A stretch of 64,000 bases of DNA from NCBI RefSeq assembly GCF_007786475.1, contig NZ_VNJJ01000012.1, positions 1 to 64,000 of the forward strand, written 5' to 3'. This document shows, piece by piece, positions 27,249-36,645 of this stretch (its first letter is position 1; every line of letters starts with the position of its first letter). A model generated the notes under the pieces. It did no database searches. It was not told the DNA's origin and worked only from the letters and a program-made list of their open reading frames with translations. A program made the position numbers and the translations under genes. This DNA is from Cohnella terricola (GTDB lineage Bacteria; Bacillota; Bacilli; Paenibacillales; Paenibacillaceae).

Positions 27249-28751
27249 TCAACCCGTTCTGTCCGTGGCGAGCTTCATGATTTTCTCTTGATCCGCTTCT
27301 TCCCGAAGCAACTGACCGGTAATCCGTCCTTCGCACATGACGATGACGCGGTGGCTCATTCGAAGAATCTCGGGCAATTCGGAAGAAATCATAATGATCG
27401 ATTTGCCCCGTTCCGCAAGCTCCTCGAGCAGCTTGTAGATTTCTCCCTTGGCGCCGACGTCGATGCCTCGCGTCGGTTCGTCGAAGATGAGAATGTCGCT
27501 GTCCTTGGTGAGCCATTTGCCGATGACGATTTTCTGCTGATTGCCTCCGGAGAGGAACTTTACCTTCTGATGAACGCCGGGCGTTTTCACCTTGAGCTGA
27601 TCCACGATTTTTTCCCCGGAACGTTCGATCCGATCTCGGTTCATCCAGCCGACCCGATTGAATTTCTCGTACGTGGCGATCGTTACGTTCGTTTTGACGT
27701 CCATCTCCACAAGCAATCCATACCTCTTCCGATCCTCGGACAAATAGCCGATTCCTTGCCTCACCGCGTCGTGCGGGCCGCGAATGCGAACCGGTTTGCC
27801 GCGAATGAGAATTTCTCCCGAATCGATCGCATCCGCTCCGAATATCGCTCTTGCGACTTCCGTGCGCCCGGCGCCCATCAGCCCGGCGAATCCCAAAATT
27901 TCTCCTTTCTTGAGCTCGAAGCTGACGCCCCTAAGCGTCCTGCCCCGATTCAAGTCCCGCACCTCGAGTACGGTTTCTTCGGAGTCGTCTCGTGCCATCG
28001 GCTCGACGGAATGGTAGATTTCCCGTCCGACCATCATCGAGATGATCCGTTCGACCGATACTTCGCCCGTATCGACCGTATCGATATAGCAGCCGTCGCG
28101 CATGACCGTAATGCGATCAGTAATCCGTTTCAATTCGTCCATCCGGTGGGAAATATAGACGATCCCGACTCCCGAAGCTTTGAGCTGTTCGATGATTCTG
28201 AACAGTTCCTCGATTTCGCTGCTCGTTAATGCGGCCGTCGGTTCATCCATGATCAGCACTTCGGAGTTGAATGACAACGCTTTCGCAATTTCCACCATTT
28301 GTTGCTTGGCGACCGTAAGGTCCGCCACCTTGGCACGGGGATCCATGTCCAGGTTCATCTTTTTGAACAACGCCCGAGTCTGCTCCTCAAGTGCCTTTTC
28401 ATCGAGCAGAAAACGGATTTTCCGGCGCGGCTCCCGGCCGATATAGATGTTCTGCGCCACCGTAAGGTGAGGCATCAAATTCAACTCCTGATGGATGATG
28501 CTGATGCCAAGCTGTTGGGCGGCTTTCGTATTCGGAATGTCGATGTCCTTCCCTTTGTAGGCAATCCGTCCCGCGTCTTTCCGATATACGCCGGTTAGCA
28601 CCTTCATCATCGTCGATTTGCCGGCCCCGTTCTCCCCTACGAGGGCATGAACTTCTCCCGCCCGCAACTCGAACCTGCACTGATTCAAGGCATGCACACC
28701 CGGGAACGATTTCTCGATGCCCTCCATCAAGACGATCGGCTGATTGTCCAC
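27249..28751 (-). CDS. RbsA-type sugar ABC transporter ATPase
   Basis: A 500-aa double ATPase. The first domain has the Walker [20 protein letters not shown] and a conventional Walker B; the second has the degenerate [15 protein letters not shown] loop and [15 protein letters not shown] signature, as in RbsA/MglA. It starts at GTG 28751 with GAGGGGG upstream and is first in the operon. Confidence 0.92.
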   Translation of the reverse strand: MDNQPIVLMEGIEKSFPGVHALNQCRFELRAGEVHALVGENGAGKSTMMKVLTGVYRKDAGRIAYKGKDIDIPNTKAAQQLGISIIHQELNLMPHLTVAQNIYIGREPRRKIRFLLDEKALEEQTRALFKKMNLDMDPRAKVADLTVAKQQMVEIAKALSFNSEVLIMDEPTAALTSSEIEELFRIIEQLKASGVGIVYISHRMDELKRITDRITVMRDGCYIDTVDTGEVSVERIISMMVGREIYHSVEPMARDDSEETVLEVRDLNRGRTLRGVSFELKKGEILGFAGLMGAGRTEVARAIFGADAIDSGEILIRGKPVRIRGPHDAVRQGIGYLSEDRKRYGLLVEMDVKTNVTIATYEKFNRVGWMNRDRIERSGEKIVDQLKVKTPGVHQKVKFLSGGNQQKIVIGKWLTKDSDILIFDEPTRGIDVGAKGEIYKLLEELAERGKSIIMISSELPEILRMSHRVIVMCEGRITGQLLREEADQEKIMKLATDRTG

Positions 28752-28994
28752 CCGTACACCCCCTCTGTTCTTTGCCTCTGGGCTAATTGTAGCGAGGGAT
28801 CGCCGCGAACAGAATTTATTTTCTTACGCAAAAAAGGTGAGAATTTTACGATGTTGGATTTAATTGGGGTTATTTAGCTAGAAGGGAATTGTATTTGGCG
28901 AGGAATCACGGGGGTGACGGTTGTTTCCTTTTTTGGTAATCTGGATAAGTTATCGTTCCAACTATTACTTTGGGAATCCGAGGACCTCTTAATC

Positions 28995-30455
28995 ATGACG
29001 AAAAAAAGATTTGCATTCATTGCATATGCAGCCGTTACGATCATTGCAATTCTATGCCTGTTTCCTAAATATTCATATAATGATCCGGATACTTTCTGGC
29101 ATATTGAACTCGGGCAATATATGATCGAGCACGGCTCCGTATTGCATCACGCCATTCATACCTTCTATGGCGATCAATTACCTTACGTCCCTCACGAAAT
29201 CGGATTTCAGATCGTAATCGCCACGATCTACAAGATATTCGGATGGACCGGGGCGTACGCGCTGACCGCGATTTCCCTGTTTCTGCTCGTACTCGGTCTA
29301 TACCGCATGGCTTGCGTTTCCCGCAAGGAAATGGGAATGGAGCAGCGGCATTCGGCTTTATTTTTGCTCGTATTGGCCGTAACTGCCTGCGTCTATTACT
29401 ACTATTTCGCGATGCGTCCTCAGATGATGTCGGCTTTTCTTATCGTATGGTTTTTCGTTTATTTGCGAGAATTCCGCATGGCACCCAAAACCGGCTATTC
29501 GGTTCTCCTGGTTCTGCTGTCCTTGGCCGTCGCCAACATCCATACAGGCGTATGGCTGGTTGTGGCCGTCTTCACCGGAATGGCCGTCATCGAAGCTTGG
29601 TTGGAAAAAAAAATCGACAAACGCCGAGCTTTGACGTTCGCTCTCGTCTTGTTATCCGGACTCGCGAACGTCGGCGGTCTAAAAAGCATTTTCTTCATTT
29701 TTGTCGTTACGCGGAACAATTTTAATATGAGGATCGACGAGTGGCAGCCTATCGGTTTCGCCCAGTGGGTCAACTTCCCAAGGATGTTGCTGCTGCTTGC
29801 GTTCGTCTCCATTCTCCCGTTCGTCTTGCATAGAAAACCGTTCCGTTTCATGCTCATGCTCGGCATCGTCTATTTAGGCGTATCGAATTATAAACAAAAT
29901 TTGTTCATGTGGCTTTTTCTCCCTTACTTCGCGGCCACTATCGTCGATATCATCCCGCATTCGGACAAGCTTAGAACGCAATGGAGCACGCGCGCGATCT
30001 CGGTTTGCTTGGCGATCGGGCTATCCGTTAATTTGGCGATAGCTGCTTTTTTTCCTCCCCCGGTCGATCGCAAAGCGTATCCCGTCGAAGAGATGAACTA
30101 TATTCTACAGCAGCAATCGGATACGGGCAGGCCAAGAGTGCTGGCTCCATACGGCGCTTCCGGGTACGTCATGTTTCGGGGAGGCGACATTCTCTGCGAC
30201 GGCAGGCAGGATCCTTTTATCACTTCCGAATCCAAAGGCGTGTTCGGCTGGACCGCCTTCGAACGTTCCATGAACGGGTTTTCGGAATACTTGCCCGAAA
30301 TCGTCGCCTACGACCGGCCGGATTATGTCGTAACGCGCAATAACTCTTCATACAAACACTTCGACGATTGGGTCAGCCGGTTCGGCGATCCGGTATTCAA
30401 AGGGGAGTATGGGAACGTATTTCTTACCAAAGGAATGACGAATTCCAAACCGTAA
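28995..30455 (+). CDS. polytopic membrane protein, possible GT-C-type glycosyltransferase
   Basis: A 486-aa protein with about ten hydrophobic segments and an extracytoplasmic C-terminal domain of about 130 residues. Near the N-terminus is NDPDTFWHIELGQYMIEHG, resembling the acidic D-x-D/E loop of GT-C glycosyltransferases, where it binds a lipid-linked sugar donor. No full family signature is read. ATG 28995 is taken because the preceding frame overlaps the promoter region; GAGGA is upstream. It is monocistronic, with a terminator at 30466-30510. Function remains tentative. Confidence 0.6.
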   Translation: MTKKRFAFIAYAAVTIIAILCLFPKYSYNDPDTFWHIELGQYMIEHGSVLHHAIHTFYGDQLPYVPHEIGFQIVIATIYKIFGWTGAYALTAISLFLLVLGLYRMACVSRKEMGMEQRHSALFLLVLAVTACVYYYYFAMRPQMMSAFLIVWFFVYLREFRMAPKTGYSVLLVLLSLAVANIHTGVWLVVAVFTGMAVIEAWLEKKIDKRRALTFALVLLSGLANVGGLKSIFFIFVVTRNNFNMRIDEWQPIGFAQWVNFPRMLLLLAFVSILPFVLHRKPFRFMLMLGIVYLGVSNYKQNLFMWLFLPYFAATIVDIIPHSDKLRTQWSTRAISVCLAIGLSVNLAIAAFFPPPVDRKAYPVEEMNYILQQQSDTGRPRVLAPYGASGYVMFRGGDILCDGRQDPFITSESKGVFGWTAFERSMNGFSEYLPEIVAYDRPDYVVTRNNSSYKHFDDWVSRFGDPVFKGEYGNVFLTKGMTNSKP

Positions 30456-30465
30456 AGACAGAAAA

Positions 30466-30510
30466 AGGGCTTCTCCAAGGTCTGGTGACCGGGGGAAGCC
30501 CTCTTGTTAT
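30466..30510 (+). terminator. terminator after the membrane protein
   Basis: AGGGCTTCTCC paired with GGGGGAAGCCCT, then TTGTTATTT. Confidence 0.75.
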
Positions 30511-30529
30511 TTAGCAGCATTTCTTTCGA

Positions 30530-32119
30530 TCATATGGTCATTTCCTGTGGGCTTAACGCTTGGGCCGCTTCGACGCGGTTCCGGCCTTGATGCTTAGCCC
30601 TGTATAACGCCTCGTCCGCAATGCGGAAAAGTTGCTCGGCATTGCTCGCGAAACCCGGATAGTGCGCGACGCCGATCGACAGCGTGACCTTGCCTCCGGT
30701 CGGGCTGTCTGTCTCCGCCATATATTTGCGAATGCGCTCGGCTTCGTGAAGCGCAACCTCGATGCTTTCGTTCGGAACGAGAATGACAAATTCCTCCCCG
30801 CCCATTCTGCAGCATTTGTAATCTTCATTGAACAACCGCCGCAGGTTATTCGCCAGAAACTTCAACACTTCGTCCCCTACGTCGTGACCGAACGTATCGT
30901 TCACAAGCTTGAAGTGATCCAGATCCAAGATGATCAGCGAAAACGGTCTGCTCATCGAAATCCAGTCTTTTATGTACTTGTCCATCGTCCGGCGATTGTT
31001 CAGTCCGGTCAGCGGATCGGTTTGGGCTTCCTGTGACAGGTTGTCGAACTGATACCGGAAGTGACGGACCGCCCTTCCGAACGCTTTGTGCAGCTCGTTC
31101 GCTTCGTAGTTCAATGAATGGATTTTCGGAAGCTCGTCCCTGCCGCTGTTGTTGGGGGAGAGCATGGAAGCGAATGAAGCCAACTTAACGAGCGGATCGG
31201 ACAATTTGCGAATAATCCAATAAATCGCGATCAGGAAAATCAATAACGCAGGAAACATGTACAGCATAATTCGCAGCACAAGCTTGCTCGCAACGGTCAA
31301 TACGACCTCCGTAGGCGTCTGGGCGACGATTCCCCATCCCGCTTCCCTGATGTAGGCGTAGCTAGCCAGCATATCCACGCCCTGGGAATTTACGACGCGT
31401 TCCATTCCGTTTAATCCGGCGGCGACGTGATCGATGACCGGGTTGCCTTCGACTTTCTCGCCGATGCGCGAAGAATCGGGATGGTACAACAATATCCCCT
31501 TAGAACTGACCACATAGGCGTAAGAGCCATCCGACTCGTTGGGAGCGCTCCCGAGTATCGTTTGAAAAATATTCGTTTCGTGCAGCCAGATCGACCCTCC
31601 GATAAAACCGCTATATCGGCCCTCGGAATCGTATAGAGGCTCGCTGATCATGACGATCAGCTTATTCGTCGCGGCGCTGATGTAAGGCTCGGAGATAAGC
31701 GAACGTTTCTGTTCAAGCGCTTGTTTCGTCCCGTCCGAGGCAATCAGGCTTCCCCTTTTGACCGCCGGGTTGGAGGACTCGACGAGTTTTCCGTCCTTAC
31801 CGATGATAAATACGGAATTAAAAGAGGAGTTGCTCTTCTGGAACAGTTCGAGATAATCTTGGAGATCGGGCCTCGACAGGTCTTTGGCCAAATATTCTCC
31901 CGTAATCGCCAAGCCATGTTTCATATTGGCGAAGACCGCGTTCACCGTATCCGAGATCTTGTCGGCATAGACTTGATTTAACTGGAACGTGGTGTGTGTA
32001 AGCGATTGCTTTTCGCTGCTGTATGCGATGAACGAACTGATGGCCATCGTTGCCAGTACCGTCAGCGTAACGATCGCATTCACGGTTGACCTTAGTCTGA
32101 AGCCCTTTTGTAGATGCAT
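30530..32119 (-). CDS. diguanylate cyclase with dCache sensor domain
   Basis: A 529-aa protein: an N-terminal TM, an extracellular dCache-like domain (residues about 40-280), a second TM and a C-terminal GGDEF domain with the signature GGEEF (cyclic-di-GMP synthesis). The GGEEF variant is catalytically competent in many enzymes. An RxxD inhibitory site five residues upstream is not seen. ATG 32119 has AGGGG 8 nt upstream; an ATG 6 nt earlier is too close to it. Confidence 0.87.
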   Translation of the reverse strand: MHLQKGFRLRSTVNAIVTLTVLATMAISSFIAYSSEKQSLTHTTFQLNQVYADKISDTVNAVFANMKHGLAITGEYLAKDLSRPDLQDYLELFQKSNSSFNSVFIIGKDGKLVESSNPAVKRGSLIASDGTKQALEQKRSLISEPYISAATNKLIVMISEPLYDSEGRYSGFIGGSIWLHETNIFQTILGSAPNESDGSYAYVVSSKGILLYHPDSSRIGEKVEGNPVIDHVAAGLNGMERVVNSQGVDMLASYAYIREAGWGIVAQTPTEVVLTVASKLVLRIMLYMFPALLIFLIAIYWIIRKLSDPLVKLASFASMLSPNNSGRDELPKIHSLNYEANELHKAFGRAVRHFRYQFDNLSQEAQTDPLTGLNNRRTMDKYIKDWISMSRPFSLIILDLDHFKLVNDTFGHDVGDEVLKFLANNLRRLFNEDYKCCRMGGEEFVILVPNESIEVALHEAERIRKYMAETDSPTGGKVTLSIGVAHYPGFASNAEQLFRIADEALYRAKHQGRNRVEAAQALSPQEMTI

Positions 32120-32228
32120 AATCATTACCCCTATAGTTCTCTTATCTCATGTATTCGACAAAAAACCGCTTTCCCCTTGCTCCAATCGAAATTTCGGTTG
32201 TATCTTCTCGTTTTACGCGAGAACACGC

Positions 32229-32252
32229 AAAAAAGGCGCCCGAGGGCGCCCC
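32229..32252 (-). terminator. terminator of the nfeD-floT operon
   Basis: On the minus strand GGCGCCC-TCG-GGGCGCC is followed by TTTTTTG. Confidence 0.85.
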
Positions 32253-32267
32253 GATTCGTTATGAATA

Positions 32268-33698
32268 TTACTCTTCGGATTGAGCTTCGTTTCCGATCGA
32301 CTTATCGCCATTCGCTAACCTGTTCAGCCACTTATTGATGTCGACTCCGGTGAGCGCTCCGACTGTTTCCGGCATCTTGGCGAGCAAGTCAGTCACATAT
32401 CCGGTTACTTTACCTGCTCCACCGTTCGCCCCGCTTCCTCCGTCGACGATGACGATCTTCTCCGTCTTCGAGAGCGGCTCCGCGATCGCCCGCGCGATCT
32501 CCGGAAACTTCTGAACGATCATCTCGATGACCGCCGCTTCGCCGTACTTGCGCAGCGCGTCCGCGATCTTGTCCTTCGCTTCCGCTTCGGCTAAACCTTT
32601 AAGACGAATAACGTCGGCTTCGGCGGTACCTTCCGCTCTTTCCTTGTCCGCATTCGCGTTACCGGCCAATCTGACGGCTTCGGCATCCGCCTTCGCTTTC
32701 GCCTCGATCTGGTAACGGTCGGCCTCGGCCCGCTGCTCTTGGGCGAAACGCTCTGCTTCCGCCTGCTTCTTCACCGTCGCGACGAGCTCGCGTTCGCGGC
32801 GTTCGATCTCCTTGGCCTCGAGTTCGATCTGTTTCTCCCGCTCGATAACCTGAATTTGCATCTCTTCGGCTTTGACCGATTGCATCGAACGAGCTTCCTG
32901 GAGCTTATAAGCTTGGTCGGCTTCAGCCTTTTTCATGTCCTGCTCCTGCTTAAACGTCGCCTTTTTCACTTCCATCGCTTTGGCCGCTTCGGCGATATTC
33001 GTCTCCGCCGTGAATTCCGCCTTCTTGCCTTCCTCGAGTGCGATCGACTTGGCGATCTGCTCGTCCCGGTAAGCGTTCGCCTTGGCGATCTCCGCGTCCC
33101 GCTTTACCGAAGCGATCTGAGGCTGCCCGAGCGCTTCCAAATAACCGTTCTTGTCCCTGACGTCCCGGATGGTAAACGAGACGATCTGGAGACCCATTTT
33201 ATTCAAGTCGCTTGCGGCGACTTCCTGCACGTTTCTCGCGAACTCTTCCCGGTTTTTATAGACGTCTTCGACGGTCATCGTGCCGAGAATCGCCCGCAGA
33301 TGCCCTTCCATCGTCTGAGTGGCGATGCCCTTCAATTCCGCTTCCGGTTTATCCAGAAATTGTTCGGCAGCGGTCGCGATCGATTCCTGATCACCTTTTA
33401 TCTTGATCTGGGCCACTCCATCCACCATGACCGGCACGCCGTGCACCGTGTAGACTTCGGGTGTATGTACGTCTACCGTCTGCACCTGCAGCGACAGGAA
33501 AGAAGCATTCTGTACGACCGGCCATACGAACGTGCCTCCGGCTTTTACGATTTTCATGCCATCTCGCGTCAGCGCGCCCGTTACGATCATCGCTTCGTCC
33601 GCTTTGACGGTGCGGTATCTCGAAGCGAATACGACAATAAGAAGAATAACGACGACTACGATTCCAACCGGGATATACAATGTTGCGTCCATGTTCAA
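32268..33698 (-). CDS. floT: flotillin (SPFH-domain membrane scaffold)
   Basis: A 476-aa protein with an N-terminal hydrophobic hairpin ([29 protein letters not shown]), an SPFH domain and a long coiled coil rich in A/E/K (about 200-380). Flotillins organise membrane microdomains and interact with NfeD proteins. The upstream neighbour on the same strand is an NfeD-like gene (36-nt gap), matching the yuaF-floT operon of B. subtilis. Confidence 0.92.
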   Translation of the reverse strand: MNMDATLYIPVGIVVVVILLIVVFASRYRTVKADEAMIVTGALTRDGMKIVKAGGTFVWPVVQNASFLSLQVQTVDVHTPEVYTVHGVPVMVDGVAQIKIKGDQESIATAAEQFLDKPEAELKGIATQTMEGHLRAILGTMTVEDVYKNREEFARNVQEVAASDLNKMGLQIVSFTIRDVRDKNGYLEALGQPQIASVKRDAEIAKANAYRDEQIAKSIALEEGKKAEFTAETNIAEAAKAMEVKKATFKQEQDMKKAEADQAYKLQEARSMQSVKAEEMQIQVIEREKQIELEAKEIERRERELVATVKKQAEAERFAQEQRAEADRYQIEAKAKADAEAVRLAGNANADKERAEGTAEADVIRLKGLAEAEAKDKIADALRKYGEAAVIEMIVQKFPEIARAIAEPLSKTEKIVIVDGGSGANGGAGKVTGYVTDLLAKMPETVGALTGVDINKWLNRLANGDKSIGNEAQSEE

Positions 33699-33734
33699 CC
33701 TACCTCTCTCTTATTGAATCATAAGATTCAAGTT

Positions 33735-34247
33735 CTATACTTTCTCCACGACGAATGTACCGGCCAGCTCGTCGACGATCCTGACCTGGGCGCCGTACGG
33801 AATCGCTTCGGAACCCGTCGATTTGGCAGGAGCGCTATGCCGGCTGCCTCCTTGCTCGTAAACGATTTCGCCCAGCCGCGACACCTCGATGGAAGTGACC
33901 ACTTCCGCTTCCAGGCCGATCATCTGCTTGGCGGACATCGCCATCCCCTTCTGGGCCGCTTGCAGCGGAATGACGACCAGAAACAGCACGACCGACGATA
34001 CGCCCAGCGCTACCAGAAGAGACAGACCGGCGATCAGCACCGCGGACCATCCGGTATTATGCAGCAGCATATACCCGACTCCGCCGAACACGGTAAGGAA
34101 AGTCGCAATAATGGTCGGTGACAAGAAAGGATGCTCGCCGGTATGGACGTCCAATCCGAATATGTCTCCAACTACAGCGGACAACACCGCGTAACCGACG
34201 CCGATTCCGAACAACACGATCAATAACGTCTCCAAGTTGCGTTGCAC
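33735..34247 (-). CDS. NfeD-family membrane protein (YuaF-like)
   Basis: A 170-aa protein with four hydrophobic segments (about residues 5-100) and a C-terminal OB-fold-type domain (TSIEVSRLGEIVYEQGGSRHSAPAK...GAQVRIVDELAGTFVVEKV). This is the short NfeD type, YuaF, which works with flotillin in membrane stress responses. First gene of the operon with floT. Start at ATG 34247; GGAAGGGGGG upstream. Confidence 0.85.
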   Translation of the reverse strand: MQRNLETLLIVLFGIGVGYAVLSAVVGDIFGLDVHTGEHPFLSPTIIATFLTVFGGVGYMLLHNTGWSAVLIAGLSLLVALGVSSVVLFLVVIPLQAAQKGMAMSAKQMIGLEAEVVTSIEVSRLGEIVYEQGGSRHSAPAKSTGSEAIPYGAQVRIVDELAGTFVVEKV

Positions 34248-34390
34248 CCCCCTTCCGTTCCTTCTTGATGGTTCTACTAAGTAATACGTAAATTATGATG
34301 GAAAGTTACCCCTTTTTTCGTCAATGTCGGATATGATTCTTATATTTAGTAACTTCACTTTCCCGGGAAATGATTGCCCGCGGATGGGTC

Positions 34391-34570
34391 ACTTCTAGTT
34401 CGGTAAAACCTATCTAAATTGCACGAAACCGCCTCTCGGGAACCTCTAATCCGGCGAAACCTATCTAAATCGTACCAAACCGTGTCTCGGGCGCCTCTAA
34501 TCCGGCGAAACCTAACTAGTTCGCACGAAACCGCCTTTTGGCCACTCCTAGTTCGGAAAGCCCGACTAAC
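34391..34570. repeat. tandem array of about 3.5 units of 51 bp
   Basis: Units begin at about 34391, 34442 and 34493, with a decayed fourth from 34544. The consensus includes CT(A)ATCCGGCGAAACCTA and TAAATCGTACCAAACCG. It has the same 51-bp period as the 12710 array and the reverse complement of that unit shares TCCGGCGAAACC. It fills the gap 34248-34590 between the nfeD gene and cotJC; nothing else is seen there. Confidence 0.85.
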
Positions 34571-34591
34571 CTCCGCTTTTTAGGCAAATGC

Positions 34592-34618
34592 AAAAGCAAG
34601 CTCCCCATGAAGGGGAGC
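34592..34618 (-). terminator. terminator of the cotJ operon
   Basis: On the minus strand GCTCCCC-TTCA-TGGGGAGC-type hairpin is followed by TTGCTTTTGC. It ends the cotJABC operon behind the 3' part of cotJC. Confidence 0.75.
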
Positions 34619-34639
34619 CCGGTTCGACAAATCGCCGCT

Positions 34640-34986
34640 TTAATAGATTTTTTTCTGCTCGCGGTCGGCTTTCAGAATTTCCACCGCTTCCTTGAATCTC
34701 AGTGAATGGACGATCTCTCGCTCGCGCAGAAACTTCAGCGAATCCTGAATATCGACGTCATCGGTTAAGTCGATCAGCCACTGATACGTCGCTCGCGCCT
34801 TTTCTTCCGCGGCGATATCTTCATATAAATCGGCTATCGGATCGCCTTTAGCGGCTATGTAAGCAGCCGTCCAGGGTACGCCCGCGGCGTTATTATAGAA
34901 CATCGCTCCGTCATGATTGGCGAAATTCGCGCCAAGACCCGCGGCTTCCAATTGCTCAGTAGTCGCATCCTTAGTCAGCTTATAAA
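34640..34986 (-). pseudogene. cotJC: cotJC 3' part (C-terminal 115 codons) separated by the inserted element
   Basis: Reading the minus strand from the core gives ...YKLTKDATTEQLEAAGLG and continues to the stop, the C-terminal two-thirds of a CotJC manganese-catalase-like spore coat protein (GVPWTAAYIAAKGDPIADLY, EEKARATYQWLID, REIVHSLRFKEAVEIL). There is no usable start here, so it cannot be expressed alone; TTG-like starts are internal to the protein. The 5' part lies at 48414-48636. Joining the parts at the 4-bp core gives 570 nt, 190 codons including stop, in frame. The gene is probably repaired by excision, so it is a split gene rather than a decayed one. Confidence 0.95.
34983..34986. 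other. attachment core, left end (cotJC 3' side)
   Basis: TAAA; on the coding (minus) strand GTTTAT, in the GTT TAT codons. It shares TTTA with the right core in the same codon phase, so exchange here gives ATT TAT and a continuous reading frame. Confidence 0.8.
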
Positions 34987-35017
34987 CGATATCTAAATTG
35001 CAACATAAGAAAAAGCC

Positions 35018-35161
35018 CTATTTGACTAGAGCTTTCGAGGATAATAACCGCTGTATGAATTTATCAAGATCAAGTTTTCCGAATACCTGTATAGTCCCCT
35101 TGCCGTCAATCGTCTTCTCGAAGGTCAATGGTTGCCCCATCATCGTTTCCGTCTTCGGCAT
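35018..35161 (-). CDS. small protein beside the left end, candidate excision accessory factor
   Basis: A 47-aa basic/hydrophilic protein (start MPKTETMMGQPLTFEKTI, tail FGKLDLDKFIQRLLSSKALVK). The start is picked for AGAGG 8 nt upstream. It lies 31 nt inside the cotJC 3' boundary. Small proteins at the ends of serine-recombinase elements include recombination directionality factors; here that is only a positional suggestion. No family is recognised. Confidence 0.5.
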   Translation of the reverse strand: MPKTETMMGQPLTFEKTIDGKGTIQVFGKLDLDKFIQRLLSSKALVK

Positions 35162-35289
35162 TGGCATCACCTCTGCCTTATTTCTATGAGTATCAAGATT
35201 TGTCCAATTCATCTAGGTTGTTACGGCAAGGGCTTCAAGCTCATGTTTAGGTATTGTTGTTCCCTGTTTCTTGGCTTTCTCTATCGGGA

Positions 35290-36645
35290 TCACCCTCCGA
35301 TTGCTCGCGACCCGCTCGAAAACACCTCGTTATCATCAAATAGATAGCTTTGGAAGATTAGCCCTGTATTTGTAATAAATCGCCCTTGTGCATCCTTCGG
35401 TATCTGTTCGGCGGCTTCTGTGCTATCAAGAATAATTTGTGACAAGACATTATCCGCCCTGCCACAGATACGAAAGTCAATATTTGAGCGTATTTGCCCG
35501 CTTAGAATATCAGCCGATGGGCGTTGAGTTGCAATAATAAGGTGGATTCCAAAGGCTCGACCTTGCCGAGCAATGACAGATAAATGGCTTTCAATCTGTG
35601 AAATTAGCTCTTTTCGTTCTTTGGAAAGTCCGGTTTTATCGAGGATTTCCGCAATTTCATCACAAGCGAAGATAATACGCTTTAGATGGGTGTTTGTGGC
35701 GGTGTTATACTCGTCAATATTGGCACATTCTGCTTCACGAAATGCAGCCTTACGGCGTTGTAATTCGTCCGTTAGGCTTGTCAGCAGGTCGAGCAGATCG
35801 CTTTCATCAAAGCACATACGGCATTTTTTATGCCATGCAGCGGAAAAATCGACTCCACCCTTAAAATCGGCAATATAAACCTCTGCCCCCATTTCCACGC
35901 ACTGCATTAGAAGCAGCTTTAGCAGAATGCTTTTACCCGAACCGCTAGAGCCGCCCAAAAGGATATGGGGGATTTTTGCAAGGTTGACTGTTTCTCGCCC
36001 GATTAGACTTTCTCCCAACACTAGCTCAAAACTTTCTTTACTTAGGTATTTGTCTTGCCAGCGTAGAAGTGGCGGCAGCATGGAACGTGGGGAAACGGTA
36101 CATAGAATAATTCGCCGCCCGTTTTTACTTTGCTTCATATTGATAATTGTATCAATTAAAGCGCCCTTAATATTGTCTTTCTTATTCTCCCAAATGGATA
36201 GCGAGGTTTCGTTTTCATCAAACTCCCATATTGTAAGTTTAGGATTTTTGGGGTGTTTATACTTTGCAAGAAGCAAAGGCGGTTCGTGACTGTGATTTGT
36301 AAAGCCCGCTCTTATAAGGCGGTCTTGAAAAACTTTGGCTTTTAGTGGCGTTCCGATTGTGGATATGAGGCACAGCAAGCCGAGTAACAAGAACAGGGCA
36401 ACAAGCCAGTCAACCGCTATTGTGAGTATAGGTAACAGTGAGAAAGCACTATCAAGCCCAACCAGCAGTTTGCCACGATAAGCCCACGCAAACGCCGCAA
36501 CTAGCAAGTAGATAGCCACAAAGACATTTTTCCACCTGTGAATAGTGGAAAGTTGTCTAACCCCTGTTATGAAGCGTAAGTAAGCGGCTTTTTTTAATCT
36601 ATTCCTTTCACGCCTGATTCTATCGTTTTGATTAACGTTATTCAT
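35290..36645 (-). CDS. FtsK/SpoIIIE-type DNA translocase (mobile-element coupling protein-like)
   Basis: A 451-aa protein with two N-terminal membrane segments (about residues 41-57 and 70-97), a Walker A GGSSGSGKS at 231-239, a Walker B region EVYIADFKGG and a RQGRAFGIHLIIATQRPSADILSGQIRSNIDFRICGR-type FtsK segment. These proteins of Gram-positive plasmids and integrative elements move DNA, often for conjugative or mobilised transfer. The start codon at 36645 has AAAGGA upstream and overlaps the rep stop by 8 nt, so they form an operon. Confidence 0.88.
   Translation of the reverse strand: MNNVNQNDRIRRERNRLKKAAYLRFITGVRQLSTIHRWKNVFVAIYLLVAAFAWAYRGKLLVGLDSAFSLLPILTIAVDWLVALFLLLGLLCLISTIGTPLKAKVFQDRLIRAGFTNHSHEPPLLLAKYKHPKNPKLTIWEFDENETSLSIWENKKDNIKGALIDTIINMKQSKNGRRIILCTVSPRSMLPPLLRWQDKYLSKESFELVLGESLIGRETVNLAKIPHILLGGSSGSGKSILLKLLLMQCVEMGAEVYIADFKGGVDFSAAWHKKCRMCFDESDLLDLLTSLTDELQRRKAAFREAECANIDEYNTATNTHLKRIIFACDEIAEILDKTGLSKERKELISQIESHLSVIARQGRAFGIHLIIATQRPSADILSGQIRSNIDFRICGRADNVLSQIILDSTEAAEQIPKDAQGRFITNTGLIFQSYLFDDNEVFSSGSRAIGG

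Noticed and set aside
27207..28229. 340-codon plus-strand frame opposite the RbsA-type gene
   Set aside because: Antisense shadow of a canonical ABC ATPase.
32739..34121. 460-codon plus-strand frame opposite floT and nfeD
   Set aside because: It is antisense to two well-identified genes (flotillin, NfeD) and has low-complexity His/Arg-rich sequence; a shadow.
34640..34951. 103-aa independent protein with a TTG start
   Set aside because: It is the C-terminal part of cotJC and its apparent start is an internal codon.
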